This document shows, piece after piece, positions 34,302 to 42,881 of a stretch of DNA of 64,000 nucleotides. The translations under genes were made by a program, and so were the position numbers. The notes under the pieces were generated by a model that saw only the letters and a list, made by a program, of their open reading frames with translations, did not search any database and was not told the DNA's origin. The number at the start of each line of letters is the position of its first letter. The stretch's first letter is position 1. The DNA is taken from the NCBI GenBank assembly GCA_017537025.1, contig JAFWCB010000004.1:186001-250000 (forward strand). Reading direction: 5' to 3'. This DNA is from Sediminibacterium sp. Lineage in GTDB: Bacteria; Bacteroidota; Bacteroidia; Chitinophagales; Chitinophagaceae.

Positions 34302-34871
34302 ATGATTAAGTTTCTTAAATGGACAATAGGAACTATTGTAGTATTGGGGCTATTATTTTATTTTGTAGGGATACCCTATATAAAAACACAGACCAAGAAA
34401 AAGAGTCCGGAACAAACCGTATTATTCGGAGATAGTATCAATGGTAAAAGTGTCAAACTCACCGTAACCTATTGCAAACCTTACAAAAAGGGTAGGGCTA
34501 TTTTCGGTGGTTTAGTACCGTTTGGTAAAGTATGGCGCACAGGAGCTAATGAAAATACAGTATTTACAACAGATAAAGACCTAACTATTGGGGGAAAAAA
34601 ATTGCCTGCCGGAGAGTACTCATTATGGACCATCCCGGAAAAAGATAAATGGACCATTATTTGGAATAAGAAACAATATGGATGGGGAATAAGATTTGAT
34701 GGGGTCGCCAGTAGGGAAGCTGAATACGACGCTATCCAAGTTGAAGTAGGGGTTGAAACGCAGTCGCCGGAATTGGAGCAATTTAATATTGCTTTTCAAA
34801 AAAATGGGAATACTATTAATCTCATCTTAGCATGGGATACAACTAAGATAACCGTGCCAATAAGCTTTTAA
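34302..34871 (+). CDS. DUF2911 family membrane-anchored protein
   Basis: A 189-residue protein with one N-terminal hydrophobic anchor (residues about 6-25, WTIGTIVVLGLLFYFVG) and a DUF2911 domain recognised from GGLVPFGKVWRTGANENT, LPAGEYSLWTIP and WTIIWNKKQYGWG. Function is unknown; family members are exported. The frame is open back to 34203, but no reason favours the longer form. The ATG at 34302 gives a normal anchor. It lies alone between the fucosidase and the convergent AraC/Ogt gene. Confidence 0.85.
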   Translation: MIKFLKWTIGTIVVLGLLFYFVGIPYIKTQTKKKSPEQTVLFGDSINGKSVKLTVTYCKPYKKGRAIFGGLVPFGKVWRTGANENTVFTTDKDLTIGGKKLPAGEYSLWTIPEKDKWTIIWNKKQYGWGIRFDGVASREAEYDAIQVEVGVETQSPELEQFNIAFQKNGNTINLILAWDTTKITVPISF

Positions 34872-34876
34872 TTATT

Positions 34877-35731
34877 TTAATTAGCTTCTCTAAGCGCTGT
34901 TTTTGCAGCTTCCCAACCAATGATCGCTGTTTTACGGGTATTACCCCACATATATCCACCAATATTTCCCGAAGATTGAATAACTCGGTGGCAAGGGATT
35001 AAGTACGCAACCGGATTGCTACCAATGGCAGTACCCACAGCTCTCGATGCTTTTGCGTGACCAATTTTTGACGCTATATGGCCATAGGTAGACAGTTGCC
35101 CCATCGGTATTTTTAACAGGGTTTCCCATACTTTTAATTGGAAATCGGTTCCCTTTAAATGTAATTTGATGTCGCCTAATTTACTCCAATCGTTTTGGAA
35201 AATAAAAAGGGCATGTTGCTGTATCAAATCTAATTTTTGCTGAAAATAGGCGTTACTAAAATGTTGTTTCAAAGCATTCAATGCTTTTGTTTCATCATCC
35301 TCGAAGGCCATATAGCAGATGCCTTTTGATGTTGAGGCTACAATTAAATTTCCGAATGGACTTTCAGCATAACTAAAATTGATCTGTAAATTTTTGCCGC
35401 CATTTTTATACTCTGCGGGTGTCATGCCTTCAATATTGATAAAAAGATCATGTAGCCTACTTGTTCCGGAAAGTCCTGTTTCAAAAGCTGTATCAGCGAG
35501 TGTGGCTTGCTGTTGTAACAAGAGTTTCTTAGCATGTTCAATACTTATATATTGTAAAAATTTCTTAGGGGTTGTACCGGCCCATTCTGTAAATAATCGT
35601 TGAAAGTGAAAGGGACTTAAATGAACCTGTGCAGCCAGCGCATCCAGGTTTGGTTGTTCTTTAAAATTATTTTTGATGTACTCAATTGCCTCGGCAATTC
35701 TATCATAATTAAGTTGTTGCTGTTCAAACAT
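34877..35731 (-). CDS. Fusion of AraC-type regulator and O6-alkylguanine-DNA methyltransferase (Ada-like)
   Basis: A 284-residue protein. The N-terminal about 100 residues are a double helix-turn-helix AraC domain (DALAAQVHLSPFHFQRLFTEW). Residues about 115-280 are an Ogt/MGMT domain with the alkyl-acceptor Cys in IPCHRVIQSSG and the helix PMGQLSTYGHIA. It repairs O6-alkylguanine by transfer to the cysteine and may regulate its own regulon. The N-terminal zinc phosphotriester-repair domain of E. coli Ada is missing, as in many Bacteroidota homologues. It is monocistronic and starts next to the HxlR gene region. Confidence 0.92.
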   Translation of the reverse strand: MFEQQQLNYDRIAEAIEYIKNNFKEQPNLDALAAQVHLSPFHFQRLFTEWAGTTPKKFLQYISIEHAKKLLLQQQATLADTAFETGLSGTSRLHDLFINIEGMTPAEYKNGGKNLQINFSYAESPFGNLIVASTSKGICYMAFEDDETKALNALKQHFSNAYFQQKLDLIQQHALFIFQNDWSKLGDIKLHLKGTDFQLKVWETLLKIPMGQLSTYGHIASKIGHAKASRAVGTAIGSNPVAYLIPCHRVIQSSGNIGGYMWGNTRKTAIIGWEAAKTALREAN

Positions 35732-35802
35732 GGCTAAAAATTGAACTACAAATTTTCATCTTATACTCCTTGAGAAAAACCTGATTCTTGCTATAATTTC
35801 TT

Positions 35803-36165
35803 TTAGGATAAGCTGCTTACCAATCTCTTCTTATCTTTTACACCCCACTTATTCAATTCAGTTAAAATAGGAACCAGTGTTTCTGCTTTTGCGGTAAGTG
35901 CATATTCTACTCGGGGAGGCATCTCCGCGAATATTTTCCTACTGATTAAACCACTGGTTTCAAGTTCCCGAAGCTGTTGGGTAAGCATTTTGGTTGTAAT
36001 ATTCGGAATGGATTGCTTCAATTTACCAAACCGATTAGCGCCGAGGTTTATATACCAAAGTAAGAGTATTTTCCATCTGCCATTCAATTGCTCCATCGCA
36101 TATAGCATTGGGCACATGGCTTCCAGTTGCGTTTTATTCGCGTTGTTGGTTGAACTCTCTTTCAT
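35803..36165 (-). CDS. HxlR-family transcriptional regulator
   Basis: A 120-residue winged-helix protein typical of HxlR: ...PMLYAMEQLNGRWKILLLWY (helix 1), a recognition helix in ITTKMLTQQLRELE, and a wing in FAEMPPRVEYALTAKA. A conserved Cys at the N-terminus (EAMCPM) is where redox- or aldehyde-responsive HxlR members sense. It is divergent from a small NTF2-like protein gene. An imperfect inverted repeat in the shared region is a candidate operator. Confidence 0.9.
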   Translation of the reverse strand: MKESSTNNANKTQLEAMCPMLYAMEQLNGRWKILLLWYINLGANRFGKLKQSIPNITTKMLTQQLRELETSGLISRKIFAEMPPRVEYALTAKAETLVPILTELNKWGVKDKKRLVSSLS

Positions 36166-36181
36166 AATACTTACTTTTTAG

Positions 36182-36229
36182 ATACTATAATACAATTTAG
36201 TGGGTACTTGTAAAATTATATAATAGTAT
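36182..36229. promoter_or_regulatory. Candidate HxlR operator in divergent region
   Basis: Arms ATACTATAATA (36182-36192) and TATAATAGTAT (36219-36229) are an imperfect inverted repeat (10 of 11 positions complementary) within the 92-base divergent region. The centre distance of about 37 bases would suit two dimers or two half-sites. This is a pattern match only. Confidence 0.4.
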
Positions 36230-36257
36230 TCAACTTTACACTAATAAAATAAATAAA

Positions 36258-36623
36258 ATGACAAACACTAAAAACACCGTTCAAGATGTGCTGCACAACT
36301 ATCTTACCGCTATGGTGCAAAAAGACGCCGCCATGATGCCAAACATATTTATACCGGCTGCACAAATGTTACTCATCAAAGACGGACAAATGCTGCAAAT
36401 CCCAATCTTTCCGGGCTTAACACAGTATATCCAACAAACACCGGAAGATAAAGAAGCCAAAACCAGTATTTTATCCGTCGATATAACAGGTAATGCAGCT
36501 TCCGGTAAAGTGCAAGTAATTAGTAAAGGACTTGTTTATACGGATTACTTCAATTTACTCTTGATCGATAATCAATGGATGATCGTAAATAAAACTTTTT
36601 CTATCACCGTAGCTACAAATTAA
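36258..36623 (+). CDS. NTF2-like/putative lumazine-binding protein
   Basis: A 121-residue single-domain protein of the SnoaL/NTF2-like fold. The start TVQDVLHNYLTAMVQKD is typical of the lumazine-binding-like family and the end KTFSITVATN completes the sheet. It has no signal peptide. It is divergent from the HxlR regulator and probably its target, because HxlR genes often control adjacent genes. Substrate or function is unknown. A CAACTTTA -7-like box lies upstream at about 36231. Confidence 0.75.
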   Translation: MTNTKNTVQDVLHNYLTAMVQKDAAMMPNIFIPAAQMLLIKDGQMLQIPIFPGLTQYIQQTPEDKEAKTSILSVDITGNAASGKVQVISKGLVYTDYFNLLLIDNQWMIVNKTFSITVATN

Positions 36624-36632
36624 TAGGAAGGG

Positions 36633-37538
36633 TTATTTCACCAGGAAAGTGATACCTTCTAAAGCTAACTTGGTATTAGAAAATACTTCGGTTGTTTCGG
36701 CTAAAAACTCATCCAGCATTTCATATTTACTAGAAAAATGTCCGATCAGTAATTCCTTTACACCGGCCTCCTTGGCTATTTGAGCGGCTTGTATGGTGGT
36801 AGAGTGGAAGCGTGTTGCAGCGCGCTCTTCCAGGTTTTTTAAATAAGTGGTTTCATGGTATAGTACCGTTACGCCTCTTGCTTTAACCGCTATCGATTCA
36901 TCATAAATAGTATCTGCGCAAAATGCATAGCTTACAGGTGGTGTGCCGGGTTTGGTTACCGTTTCATTTAAAATGATTTGGCCATCCTTCGTAACATAAT
37001 CATCTCCATTCTTTAGGGAGTTAAAATAAGCTGCTGGTATAGCAGCAGCCACTGCTTTTTCTTTATCAATTTTACGCGGCGATTTTTTCTCCCTAACGAT
37101 AAAACCCCAGCAAGGTATCCGGTGTTGTGTGGCAAATGTTTCCACTGTAAATTTTGCCTGATCACAGATGACACCCTCAGACTCTAGTGGATGGAAAACA
37201 AGTTCAAAGGGTAGTTTGGTTACCGCAACCTGTAATTGAAGATCTATGATTTCTTTCAGTGGGGCAGGGGCATACAAATGAAGCGGGAGTTCTCGGCCTA
37301 AAAGTCCCATACTCGTTATTAGCCCAATTAACCCAAAATAGTGATCACCGTGTAAGTGAGAAATGAAAATATGATTGAGTTTACCTCTTTTTACTTTGTA
37401 TTTCGACAATTGCATTTGGGTACCTTCCCCGCAATCCAATAACAATACCTGATCGGCTAATGTAATGACCTGTGCAGTGGGGTGCCGCTCATAAGCCGGA
37501 AGTGCAGAATTATTACCTAAAATAGTTACGCCAAACAT
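36633..37538 (-). CDS. rnz: Ribonuclease Z
   Basis: A 301-residue metallo-beta-lactamase-fold endonuclease that trims tRNA 3' ends. The zinc motif is HLHGDHYFG (His61, His63, Asp65, His66). LDCGEGTQMQLSK precedes it, and the C-terminal FCADTIYDE and LLIGHFSSKY supply further ligands. The expected role is tRNA 3' processing upstream of CCA addition, consistent with the window's tRNA lacking encoded CCA. Start is MFGVTILGNNSALP. It is convergent with the lumazine-binding-like gene, 9 bases apart. Confidence 0.92.
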   Translation of the reverse strand: MFGVTILGNNSALPAYERHPTAQVITLADQVLLLDCGEGTQMQLSKYKVKRGKLNHIFISHLHGDHYFGLIGLITSMGLLGRELPLHLYAPAPLKEIIDLQLQVAVTKLPFELVFHPLESEGVICDQAKFTVETFATQHRIPCWGFIVREKKSPRKIDKEKAVAAAIPAAYFNSLKNGDDYVTKDGQIILNETVTKPGTPPVSYAFCADTIYDESIAVKARGVTVLYHETTYLKNLEERAATRFHSTTIQAAQIAKEAGVKELLIGHFSSKYEMLDEFLAETTEVFSNTKLALEGITFLVK

Positions 37539-37697
37539 GGGGTTAGTTCAGTATTAAAATAGACAAATAACAATTTTTTATGCTGCATTATACGTTGAAA
37601 ATCTACCTTTATTGAGCATAAAACGGTTTTTTAAAAGAGTATAGTACATATTTAAAAAAAAACTGAATAATACCCTTTATAATTCATCGTAAAATAG

Positions 37698-37705
37698 TAC
37701 CTTTG
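37698..37705 (+). promoter_or_regulatory. -7 box of rpsO
   Basis: TACCTTTG matches TAnnTTTG and lies 51 bases before the rpsO ATG, leaving room for a leader. Confidence 0.6.
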
Positions 37706-37756
37706 CCCCCGATAAAAAAGAAAGAGTCTAATTCGGAGTCTATTAAAAAATTTGAG

Positions 37757-38029
37757 ATGTCGTATTTAACAACGGAAAAAAAAGCCAGCATTTTCGCTGA
37801 ATTCGGTGGAAAAGCCACCAACACAGGTTCAATTGAAGGGCAAATTGCGCTACTTACTGAGCGTATTGCACACATTTCTAAACACCTGCAACAAAACAAA
37901 AAAGATTTTTCTACGCACCGCGGTTTAATGCAAATGGTTGGTCAGCGTAAGCGCTTACTGGCTTATATGCAACGTCATAACCTAACCGGTTACCGTGCTT
38001 TGATTGAGAAACTAGGTCTGAGAAAATAA
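37757..38029 (+). CDS. rpsO: 30S ribosomal protein S15
   Basis: A 90-residue ribosomal protein. Typical S15 signatures are NTGSIEGQIALLTERI, HISKHLQQNKKDFSTHRGL and RKRLLAYMQRHN. The open frame extends to 37703, but the ATG at 37757 (MSYLTTEKK) is the usual start. It precedes pnp, the standard rpsO-pnp order. S15 binds 16S rRNA and often represses its own translation. A perfect hairpin lies between the two genes. Confidence 0.96.
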   Translation: MSYLTTEKKASIFAEFGGKATNTGSIEGQIALLTERIAHISKHLQQNKKDFSTHRGLMQMVGQRKRLLAYMQRHNLTGYRALIEKLGLRK

Positions 38030-38053
38030 ATTTTTCGGATGAATTTATAAACC

Positions 38054-38085
38054 ATTCCCAACTCACCAATTGCGTAGTTGGGAAT
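38054..38085 (+). promoter_or_regulatory. Hairpin between rpsO and pnp
   Basis: ATTCCCAACT (38054-38063) pairs perfectly with AGTTGGGAAT (38076-38085), with a 12-base loop and only a weak T run after it. It could be a partial terminator or, as in E. coli, a processing/autoregulatory stem upstream of pnp; the latter is inference. Confidence 0.6.
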
Positions 38086-38107
38086 AGTTGTTTAATCCCA
38101 TTATAAC

Positions 38108-40267
38108 ATGTTACAACAACCTATAAGTGTTAGCTTTAATGTAAATGCTAACCAACAAATTACCCTTGGTACGGGTAAAATTGCCCGTCAGGCCGATGGC
38201 GCAGTTACTGTACAACAAGGCAATTGCATTATTATGGCTACAGTAGTAGCGAATAAAGATCCAAAAGAAGGGCAGGATTTCTTTCCTTTAAGTGTAGATT
38301 ATCAAGAGAAGTTCGCCTCCGCAGGTCGTATCCCTGGCTCATTTTTTAAACGTGAAGCAAGGTTGAACGATTATGAAATTTTAACCAGCCGATTAATCGA
38401 TCGTGCTTTACGTCCACTTTTCCCGGAGGATTATCTGTGTGATGTGCAAGTATTGATCAGTTTGGTTTCTAGTGATGAAGAAATTTTACCCGATTCATTA
38501 GCTTGTTTAGCGGCTTCTGCAGCTTTAGCGGTTTCAGATATTCCTATCAAAGAAATCATCAGTGAGGTTCGAATTGCTCGCGTAAAAGGTGAATTCATTA
38601 TCAACCCTACTCGTACTCAATTAAAAGATGCCGAATTCGAATTCATCATTGCAGCTACTGAAAAGAATTTGATGATGGTAGAGGGCGAAGCAAAAGAATG
38701 TTCTGAAGCCGATTTAATAAAAGCGTTGGAATTAGCACATGATGCTATTCGTATCCAAATAAAAGCTCAGGCTGAATTACGTGCAAAAGCCGGTGTGACC
38801 ACAAAAAGAGATTATAAAAAACCTGAGCAGAATGAAGAGGTAAAAGCAAAAGTTTATGCCTTCGCAAAAGATCGTGTATATGAAATCTCACGCAAAGGTT
38901 CATCTAAAAATGAACGTAGTGAAGCGTATAGTGTTTTGAAAGATGAAGTAATTGCTCACTTAGGGGAAGAAGCCACAGACCTCGAAAAGAAATTGGCGAA
39001 GAAATATTACGAAGATTTAAAATGGGAGGTTGTGCGTAATATGATTTTAGAAGATCGTATTCGTTTAGATGGTAGAAAGTTAGACGAGATTCGTCCGCTT
39101 GCTATGGAAACCGAACCATTGCCAACGCCACATGGTTCTGCGTTATTCACCCGTGGTGAAACACAATCATTAACAACAGTTACTTTCGGCACTAAGCTCG
39201 ATGAGTTACTGGCCGAAACAGCCGCTAAATCTGAATACAGCAAGTTTATCTTACATTATAACTTCCCTCCATTTTCAACCGGTGAAGTGAAAATGATGAG
39301 AGGCCCCGGTAGGAGAGAAGTAGGCCATGGTAACTTGGCTATGCGTAGCTTAAAACAAATGATGCCTGGCAATGAATATGCGTACACCGTGCGTGTAGTA
39401 AGTGATATTTTAGAAAGTAATGGATCTTCTTCAATGGCCACTGTTTGTGCCGGGTCTTTGGCATTGATGGATGCAGGTGTTCCCATTCCTAAACACGTAA
39501 GTGGTGTAGCTATGGGATTGATTACACGTGAAGACGGTAAATATGCCATTCTTACTGATATCCTAGGTGATGAAGATCATTTAGGTGATATGGATTTTAA
39601 AGTTACCGGTACTCGTGATGGTATTTGTGGGGTTCAGATGGATATTAAAGTAGATGGACTCAGTATGGAAGTGATGCGCGAAGCGCTTGAACAGGCTCGT
39701 AAAGGTCGCTTGCATATTTTAGATGCTATGTACGAATGTATCCCTGCTCATCGTCCTGAAGTGAAACCTCATGCCCCACGAATGATTAAGTTGATCATCG
39801 ACAAAGAGTTCATTGGTGCCGTAATAGGACCAGGTGGAAAAATTATCCAAGAGATTCAACGTGAAACAGGAGCTACCGTTAATATTGAAGAAGTAGGTAA
39901 CACCGGTGAAGTAAGTATTTTCTCTGCTTCTAAAGAAAGTTTAGATAAAGCTGTTGCATGGGTTCGTGGAATTACCGCTACTCCGGAAGTTGGTGAAGTA
40001 TATGAAGGACCGGTAAAAGGTATTAAAGAGTTCGGCGCTTTTGTTGAATTCATGCCTGGCAAACAAGGTTTATTGCATATTAGTGAGATAAGTTGGAAAC
40101 GACTAGAGTCGATGGAAGGCTTATTTAAAGAAGGTGATATGGTAAAGGTTAAGCTGGTAGGATTAGATCCCAAAACCGGTAAGTTTAAGCTTAGCAGAAA
40201 AGTATTGATGCCTAAGCCTGAACCTCAGCCACGGGAACCGAGAAACGAAAATCCTGAGCAGGCATAA
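38108..40267 (+). CDS. pnp: Polyribonucleotide nucleotidyltransferase (PNPase)
   Basis: A 719-residue phosphorolytic 3'-5' exoribonuclease. It has two RNase PH-like domains (the first from about 14, with LTSRLIDRALRPLFP at about 96-110; the second with TRGETQSLTTVTFGT, about 350-364), then KH (about 560-620, IGAVIGPGGKIIQEIQ) and S1 (about 630-700, VGEVYEGPVKGIKEFGAFVEF). The catalytic region of the second RNase PH domain includes the DILGDEDHLGDMDFKV motif. Ends in a strong terminator. It follows rpsO as an operon partner. Confidence 0.96.
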   Translation: MLQQPISVSFNVNANQQITLGTGKIARQADGAVTVQQGNCIIMATVVANKDPKEGQDFFPLSVDYQEKFASAGRIPGSFFKREARLNDYEILTSRLIDRALRPLFPEDYLCDVQVLISLVSSDEEILPDSLACLAASAALAVSDIPIKEIISEVRIARVKGEFIINPTRTQLKDAEFEFIIAATEKNLMMVEGEAKECSEADLIKALELAHDAIRIQIKAQAELRAKAGVTTKRDYKKPEQNEEVKAKVYAFAKDRVYEISRKGSSKNERSEAYSVLKDEVIAHLGEEATDLEKKLAKKYYEDLKWEVVRNMILEDRIRLDGRKLDEIRPLAMETEPLPTPHGSALFTRGETQSLTTVTFGTKLDELLAETAAKSEYSKFILHYNFPPFSTGEVKMMRGPGRREVGHGNLAMRSLKQMMPGNEYAYTVRVVSDILESNGSSSMATVCAGSLALMDAGVPIPKHVSGVAMGLITREDGKYAILTDILGDEDHLGDMDFKVTGTRDGICGVQMDIKVDGLSMEVMREALEQARKGRLHILDAMYECIPAHRPEVKPHAPRMIKLIIDKEFIGAVIGPGGKIIQEIQRETGATVNIEEVGNTGEVSIFSASKESLDKAVAWVRGITATPEVGEVYEGPVKGIKEFGAFVEFMPGKQGLLHISEISWKRLESMEGLFKEGDMVKVKLVGLDPKTGKFKLSRKVLMPKPEPQPREPRNENPEQA

Positions 40268-40285
40268 ATGTTTCGAAATAATCTA

Positions 40286-40315
40286 AAATCCCCCCGCCTA
40301 GGCGGGGGGATTTTT
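40286..40315 (+). terminator. Strong terminator after pnp
   Basis: AAATCCCCCCGCC (40286-40298) pairs with GGCGGGGGGATTT (40301-40313), followed by T's. The G+C-rich stem and T run make it a clear Rho-independent terminator; the A run on the left could also make it work in reverse. Confidence 0.93.
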
Positions 40316-40346
40316 GCATACTGCAACTAAATAAATTATACTCAGC

Positions 40347-41186
40347 ATGGAAACTGGTAAAGCTTATCTCGAACTTACACTTGAAATTATGAGTGATGCC
40401 TTCAAAGAACAAGCTATCGCTGAACTTACTATACTCGAATTCGAGGGTTTTTTAGAGGAAAATCTACTACTAAAAGCATATAAGGAAATCCCCAACCGGT
40501 CTGACGGGTATCAAAACCCTCTCTTAAATGAATGGTTGAGTAAGCATAATATAAATCATTCATTATCAATACTTCAAGATCAAAATTGGAATGCCCTGTG
40601 GGAGCGGAATTTCGAACCGGTTCTAATAGAAAATTTTACGGTAATCAGAGCTAACTTTCATGCCCCCATAAAAGGATTTGAACATGAATTGATTATCACA
40701 CCCAAAATGAGTTTCGGCACCGGACACCATGCAACTACCTACTCTGTTATTCAACTGATGCGAGATATTGATTTTAATGGAAAAGCGGTTTACGATTTCG
40801 GAACAGGCACAGGGGTTTTAGCCATATTAGCCGAAAAACTAGGTGCTGTAAGTATAGTTGCTACGGATAATGATATGTGGTGTATCGAGAACGCCAAAGA
40901 AAATGCAGCCGTTAATAATTGTAAAAAAATTGACATTATTTCAGCGGAGAGCATAAGTGATCAGCAGACCTATGATATTATTTTAGCTAATATCAATCGT
41001 CATATTATAGAAGCTAATCAAATAGCCCTATATCAACAGTTAAATACGAATGGGAGTCTTGTGTTAAGTGGACTACTCGAATCGGATGAAGAAGATATTA
41101 AAAAAATATTTATATCTTATAATCTCAATCATAAACGCACTATTCGGAAAAATGGATGGATTGCTGTACATTTAACCAAGCCTTAA
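40347..41186 (+). CDS. prmA: Ribosomal protein L11 methyltransferase
   Basis: A 279-residue SAM methyltransferase that trimethylates ribosomal protein L11. The N-terminal alpha/beta recognition domain (about 1-100) includes NWNALWERNFEPV. The SAM site is AVYDFGTGTGVLAILAEKLG (about 147-166) and the catalytic-loop motif is ILANINRHII. MSFGTGHHATT is a PrmA signature. It lies 33 bases after the pnp terminator. Confidence 0.92.
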   Translation: METGKAYLELTLEIMSDAFKEQAIAELTILEFEGFLEENLLLKAYKEIPNRSDGYQNPLLNEWLSKHNINHSLSILQDQNWNALWERNFEPVLIENFTVIRANFHAPIKGFEHELIITPKMSFGTGHHATTYSVIQLMRDIDFNGKAVYDFGTGTGVLAILAEKLGAVSIVATDNDMWCIENAKENAAVNNCKKIDIISAESISDQQTYDIILANINRHIIEANQIALYQQLNTNGSLVLSGLLESDEEDIKKIFISYNLNHKRTIRKNGWIAVHLTKP

Positions 41187-41229
41187 TAAGGTTTTAGGTT
41201 AAATTATTATTAACTTCTGGTATTTTGGC

Positions 41230-41237
41230 TATCTTTG
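41230..41237 (+). promoter_or_regulatory. -7 box of plsY
   Basis: TATCTTTG, exact TAnnTTTG match, 19 bases before the plsY ATG. Confidence 0.6.
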
Positions 41238-41256
41238 TATTCCCAATTAGTTACAA

Positions 41257-41895
41257 ATGAACGAAGTATTGCTCATTTTACTGGCCTATCTAATCGGTTC
41301 TATACCTACGGCAGTTTGGATTAGTAGAAGGTTCTTCAATATAGATATTCGCGATTATGGCAGCGGTAATTCCGGCGCCACAAATACTTTCCGAGTTTTG
41401 GGAAAGAAGTGGGGCAGTATTGTTATGTTGATCGACGTATTAAAAGGAGTTATTGCCACCTCTCTGTATATTGCCTTACCGTTTTATCTTACCAACGAAT
41501 TGCAGCGTACTAACTTAATGATTGGCTTAGGGCTGGCGGCAGTACTTGGACATATATTTCCCATTTGGGCTGGCTTCAGAGGAGGCAAAGGAGTTGCTAC
41601 TTTATTGGGTATGGCTGTTGCTATTCAGCCCGTTGTAGCGGTTTGCTGTTTGATTGTTTTTATGATTGTTCTTACGCTAACTAGATTCGTATCCTTCAGC
41701 TCTATACTGGCAGGTATTTCTTTTATGGTATTTATTCTTTTCATATTTAATGAGAAGGAAACACTGTATAGAATTTTTGCCGTTTTAGTAGCACTGATGG
41801 TAGTTCTTACACACCAAAAAAATATTGGTAGAATTGTAAGAGGTACAGAAAGTAAAATTCCTTCCCGAAAAGATAGAAGACGTAATTTACGCTAG
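41257..41895 (+). CDS. plsY: Glycerol-3-phosphate acyltransferase PlsY
   Basis: A 212-residue membrane protein making 1-acylglycerol-3-phosphate from acyl-phosphate. Five to six helices are visible. The conserved loops are SGNSGATNTFRVLGKKWG (about 38-55), GHIFPIWAGFRGGKGVAT (about 98-116) and the late VLTHQKNIGRIVRGTESKI. All three conserved family motifs seem intact. It is likely monocistronic. Confidence 0.93.
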   Translation: MNEVLLILLAYLIGSIPTAVWISRRFFNIDIRDYGSGNSGATNTFRVLGKKWGSIVMLIDVLKGVIATSLYIALPFYLTNELQRTNLMIGLGLAAVLGHIFPIWAGFRGGKGVATLLGMAVAIQPVVAVCCLIVFMIVLTLTRFVSFSSILAGISFMVFILFIFNEKETLYRIFAVLVALMVVLTHQKNIGRIVRGTESKIPSRKDRRRNLR

Positions 41896-41933
41896 TCCTA
41901 TTTGTCTTATTTTTACGCCATAATGATATCGCT

Positions 41934-42749
41934 ATGAAGCATGTTTTATGGTTCTGTGTTGTCACGTTTTTCTTTGTTGCTTGTCAGCGTAACGCCATCA
42001 CCGGTAGAAAACAGTTTACTGTTTTAGTTCCTGAAGCTGAGGCTCAATCCGTAGCATTAAGTCAATACAAAGAGTTTATTAAAACGAATAAAGTAATCTC
42101 AACGGGTAATAAAGACGCTGATATGGTTAAGCGAGTTGGGAATAGGATTATTAATGCAATCAATACCTACTATAAATCCAAAGGGCTTACTAAAGAATTG
42201 GAAGGCTATAGCTGGGAAGTTAATTTAGTTGAAGATAAACAAATCAATGCCTGGTGTATGCCAGGGGGTAAAATAGTGGTGTATACCGGTATTTTACCGG
42301 TTACTCAAAATGAAGCTGCTTTAGCAGTAGTAATGGGGCATGAAATTGCGCATGCGCTGGCAAAACATGGAAGTGAAAGAATGAGTCAGGCTATGGTACA
42401 GCAAGGGTTGGGTTTGGGGTTGGCATTAGCCCTTTCTGATAAGCCGGCAGCTACACAAGAAATATTTAATACTGCTTATGGAGTTACCAGTAATGCTGTT
42501 GTAATGCCTGCTTTTAGCAGATCCCATGAACTGGAAGCTGATCGTTTTGGCTTGATGTTTTCTGCTTTAGCAGGATATAACCCAAAAGAAGCCATTCCTT
42601 TTTGGCAAAGAATGAGTAAGATTGGCGGAGCCAGTACCACTCCTAATTTCATGCGAACCCACCCCACAGATGAAGTTCGCATTGCAGAATTGGAAAAAAT
42701 AATGGATGAAACTATAAATAATTATTATAAACCTGCTACAAGTAACTGA
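41934..42749 (+). CDS. M48 family metallopeptidase, lipoprotein
   Basis: A 271-residue zinc peptidase with a lipoprotein signal (VAC, Cys17) typical of the BepA/LoiP-like subgroup. The zinc site is HEIAH (His136, Glu137, His140) with third ligand Glu201 in HELEADRFG. The protein is predicted to be anchored in the outer or inner membrane and to degrade misfolded outer-membrane or periplasmic proteins. The motif AITGRKQFTVLVPE after the Cys is typical of the subgroup. No partner is adjacent. Confidence 0.9.
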   Translation: MKHVLWFCVVTFFFVACQRNAITGRKQFTVLVPEAEAQSVALSQYKEFIKTNKVISTGNKDADMVKRVGNRIINAINTYYKSKGLTKELEGYSWEVNLVEDKQINAWCMPGGKIVVYTGILPVTQNEAALAVVMGHEIAHALAKHGSERMSQAMVQQGLGLGLALALSDKPAATQEIFNTAYGVTSNAVVMPAFSRSHELEADRFGLMFSALAGYNPKEAIPFWQRMSKIGGASTTPNFMRTHPTDEVRIAELEKIMDETINNYYKPATSN

Positions 42750-42813
42750 TAGTCAATTATATAAGAGACCTTTCTGTAAGCTATACAACCAATTTTAAAA
42801 AAAGTTAAAAATC

Positions 42814-42844
42814 TTGTTTCTCCGATAACAATTTTTTAACTTTG
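42814..42844 (+). promoter_or_regulatory. Promoter of the YdeI-like gene
   Basis: TTG at 42814-42816 followed by a 20-base spacer and TAACTTTG (42837-42844), close to the -33/-7 consensus. The ATG at 42882 lies 37 bases on. Confidence 0.6.
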
Positions 42845-42881
42845 CACACTCATTTGCATTCATTTAAACCATTTGATAAGC

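Noticed and set aside
37577-37623. TTTTATGCT..AGCATAAAA inverted repeat upstream of rpsO as a regulatory element
   Set aside because: AT-rich arms of 9 bases with a 30-base loop are weak and could easily be chance.
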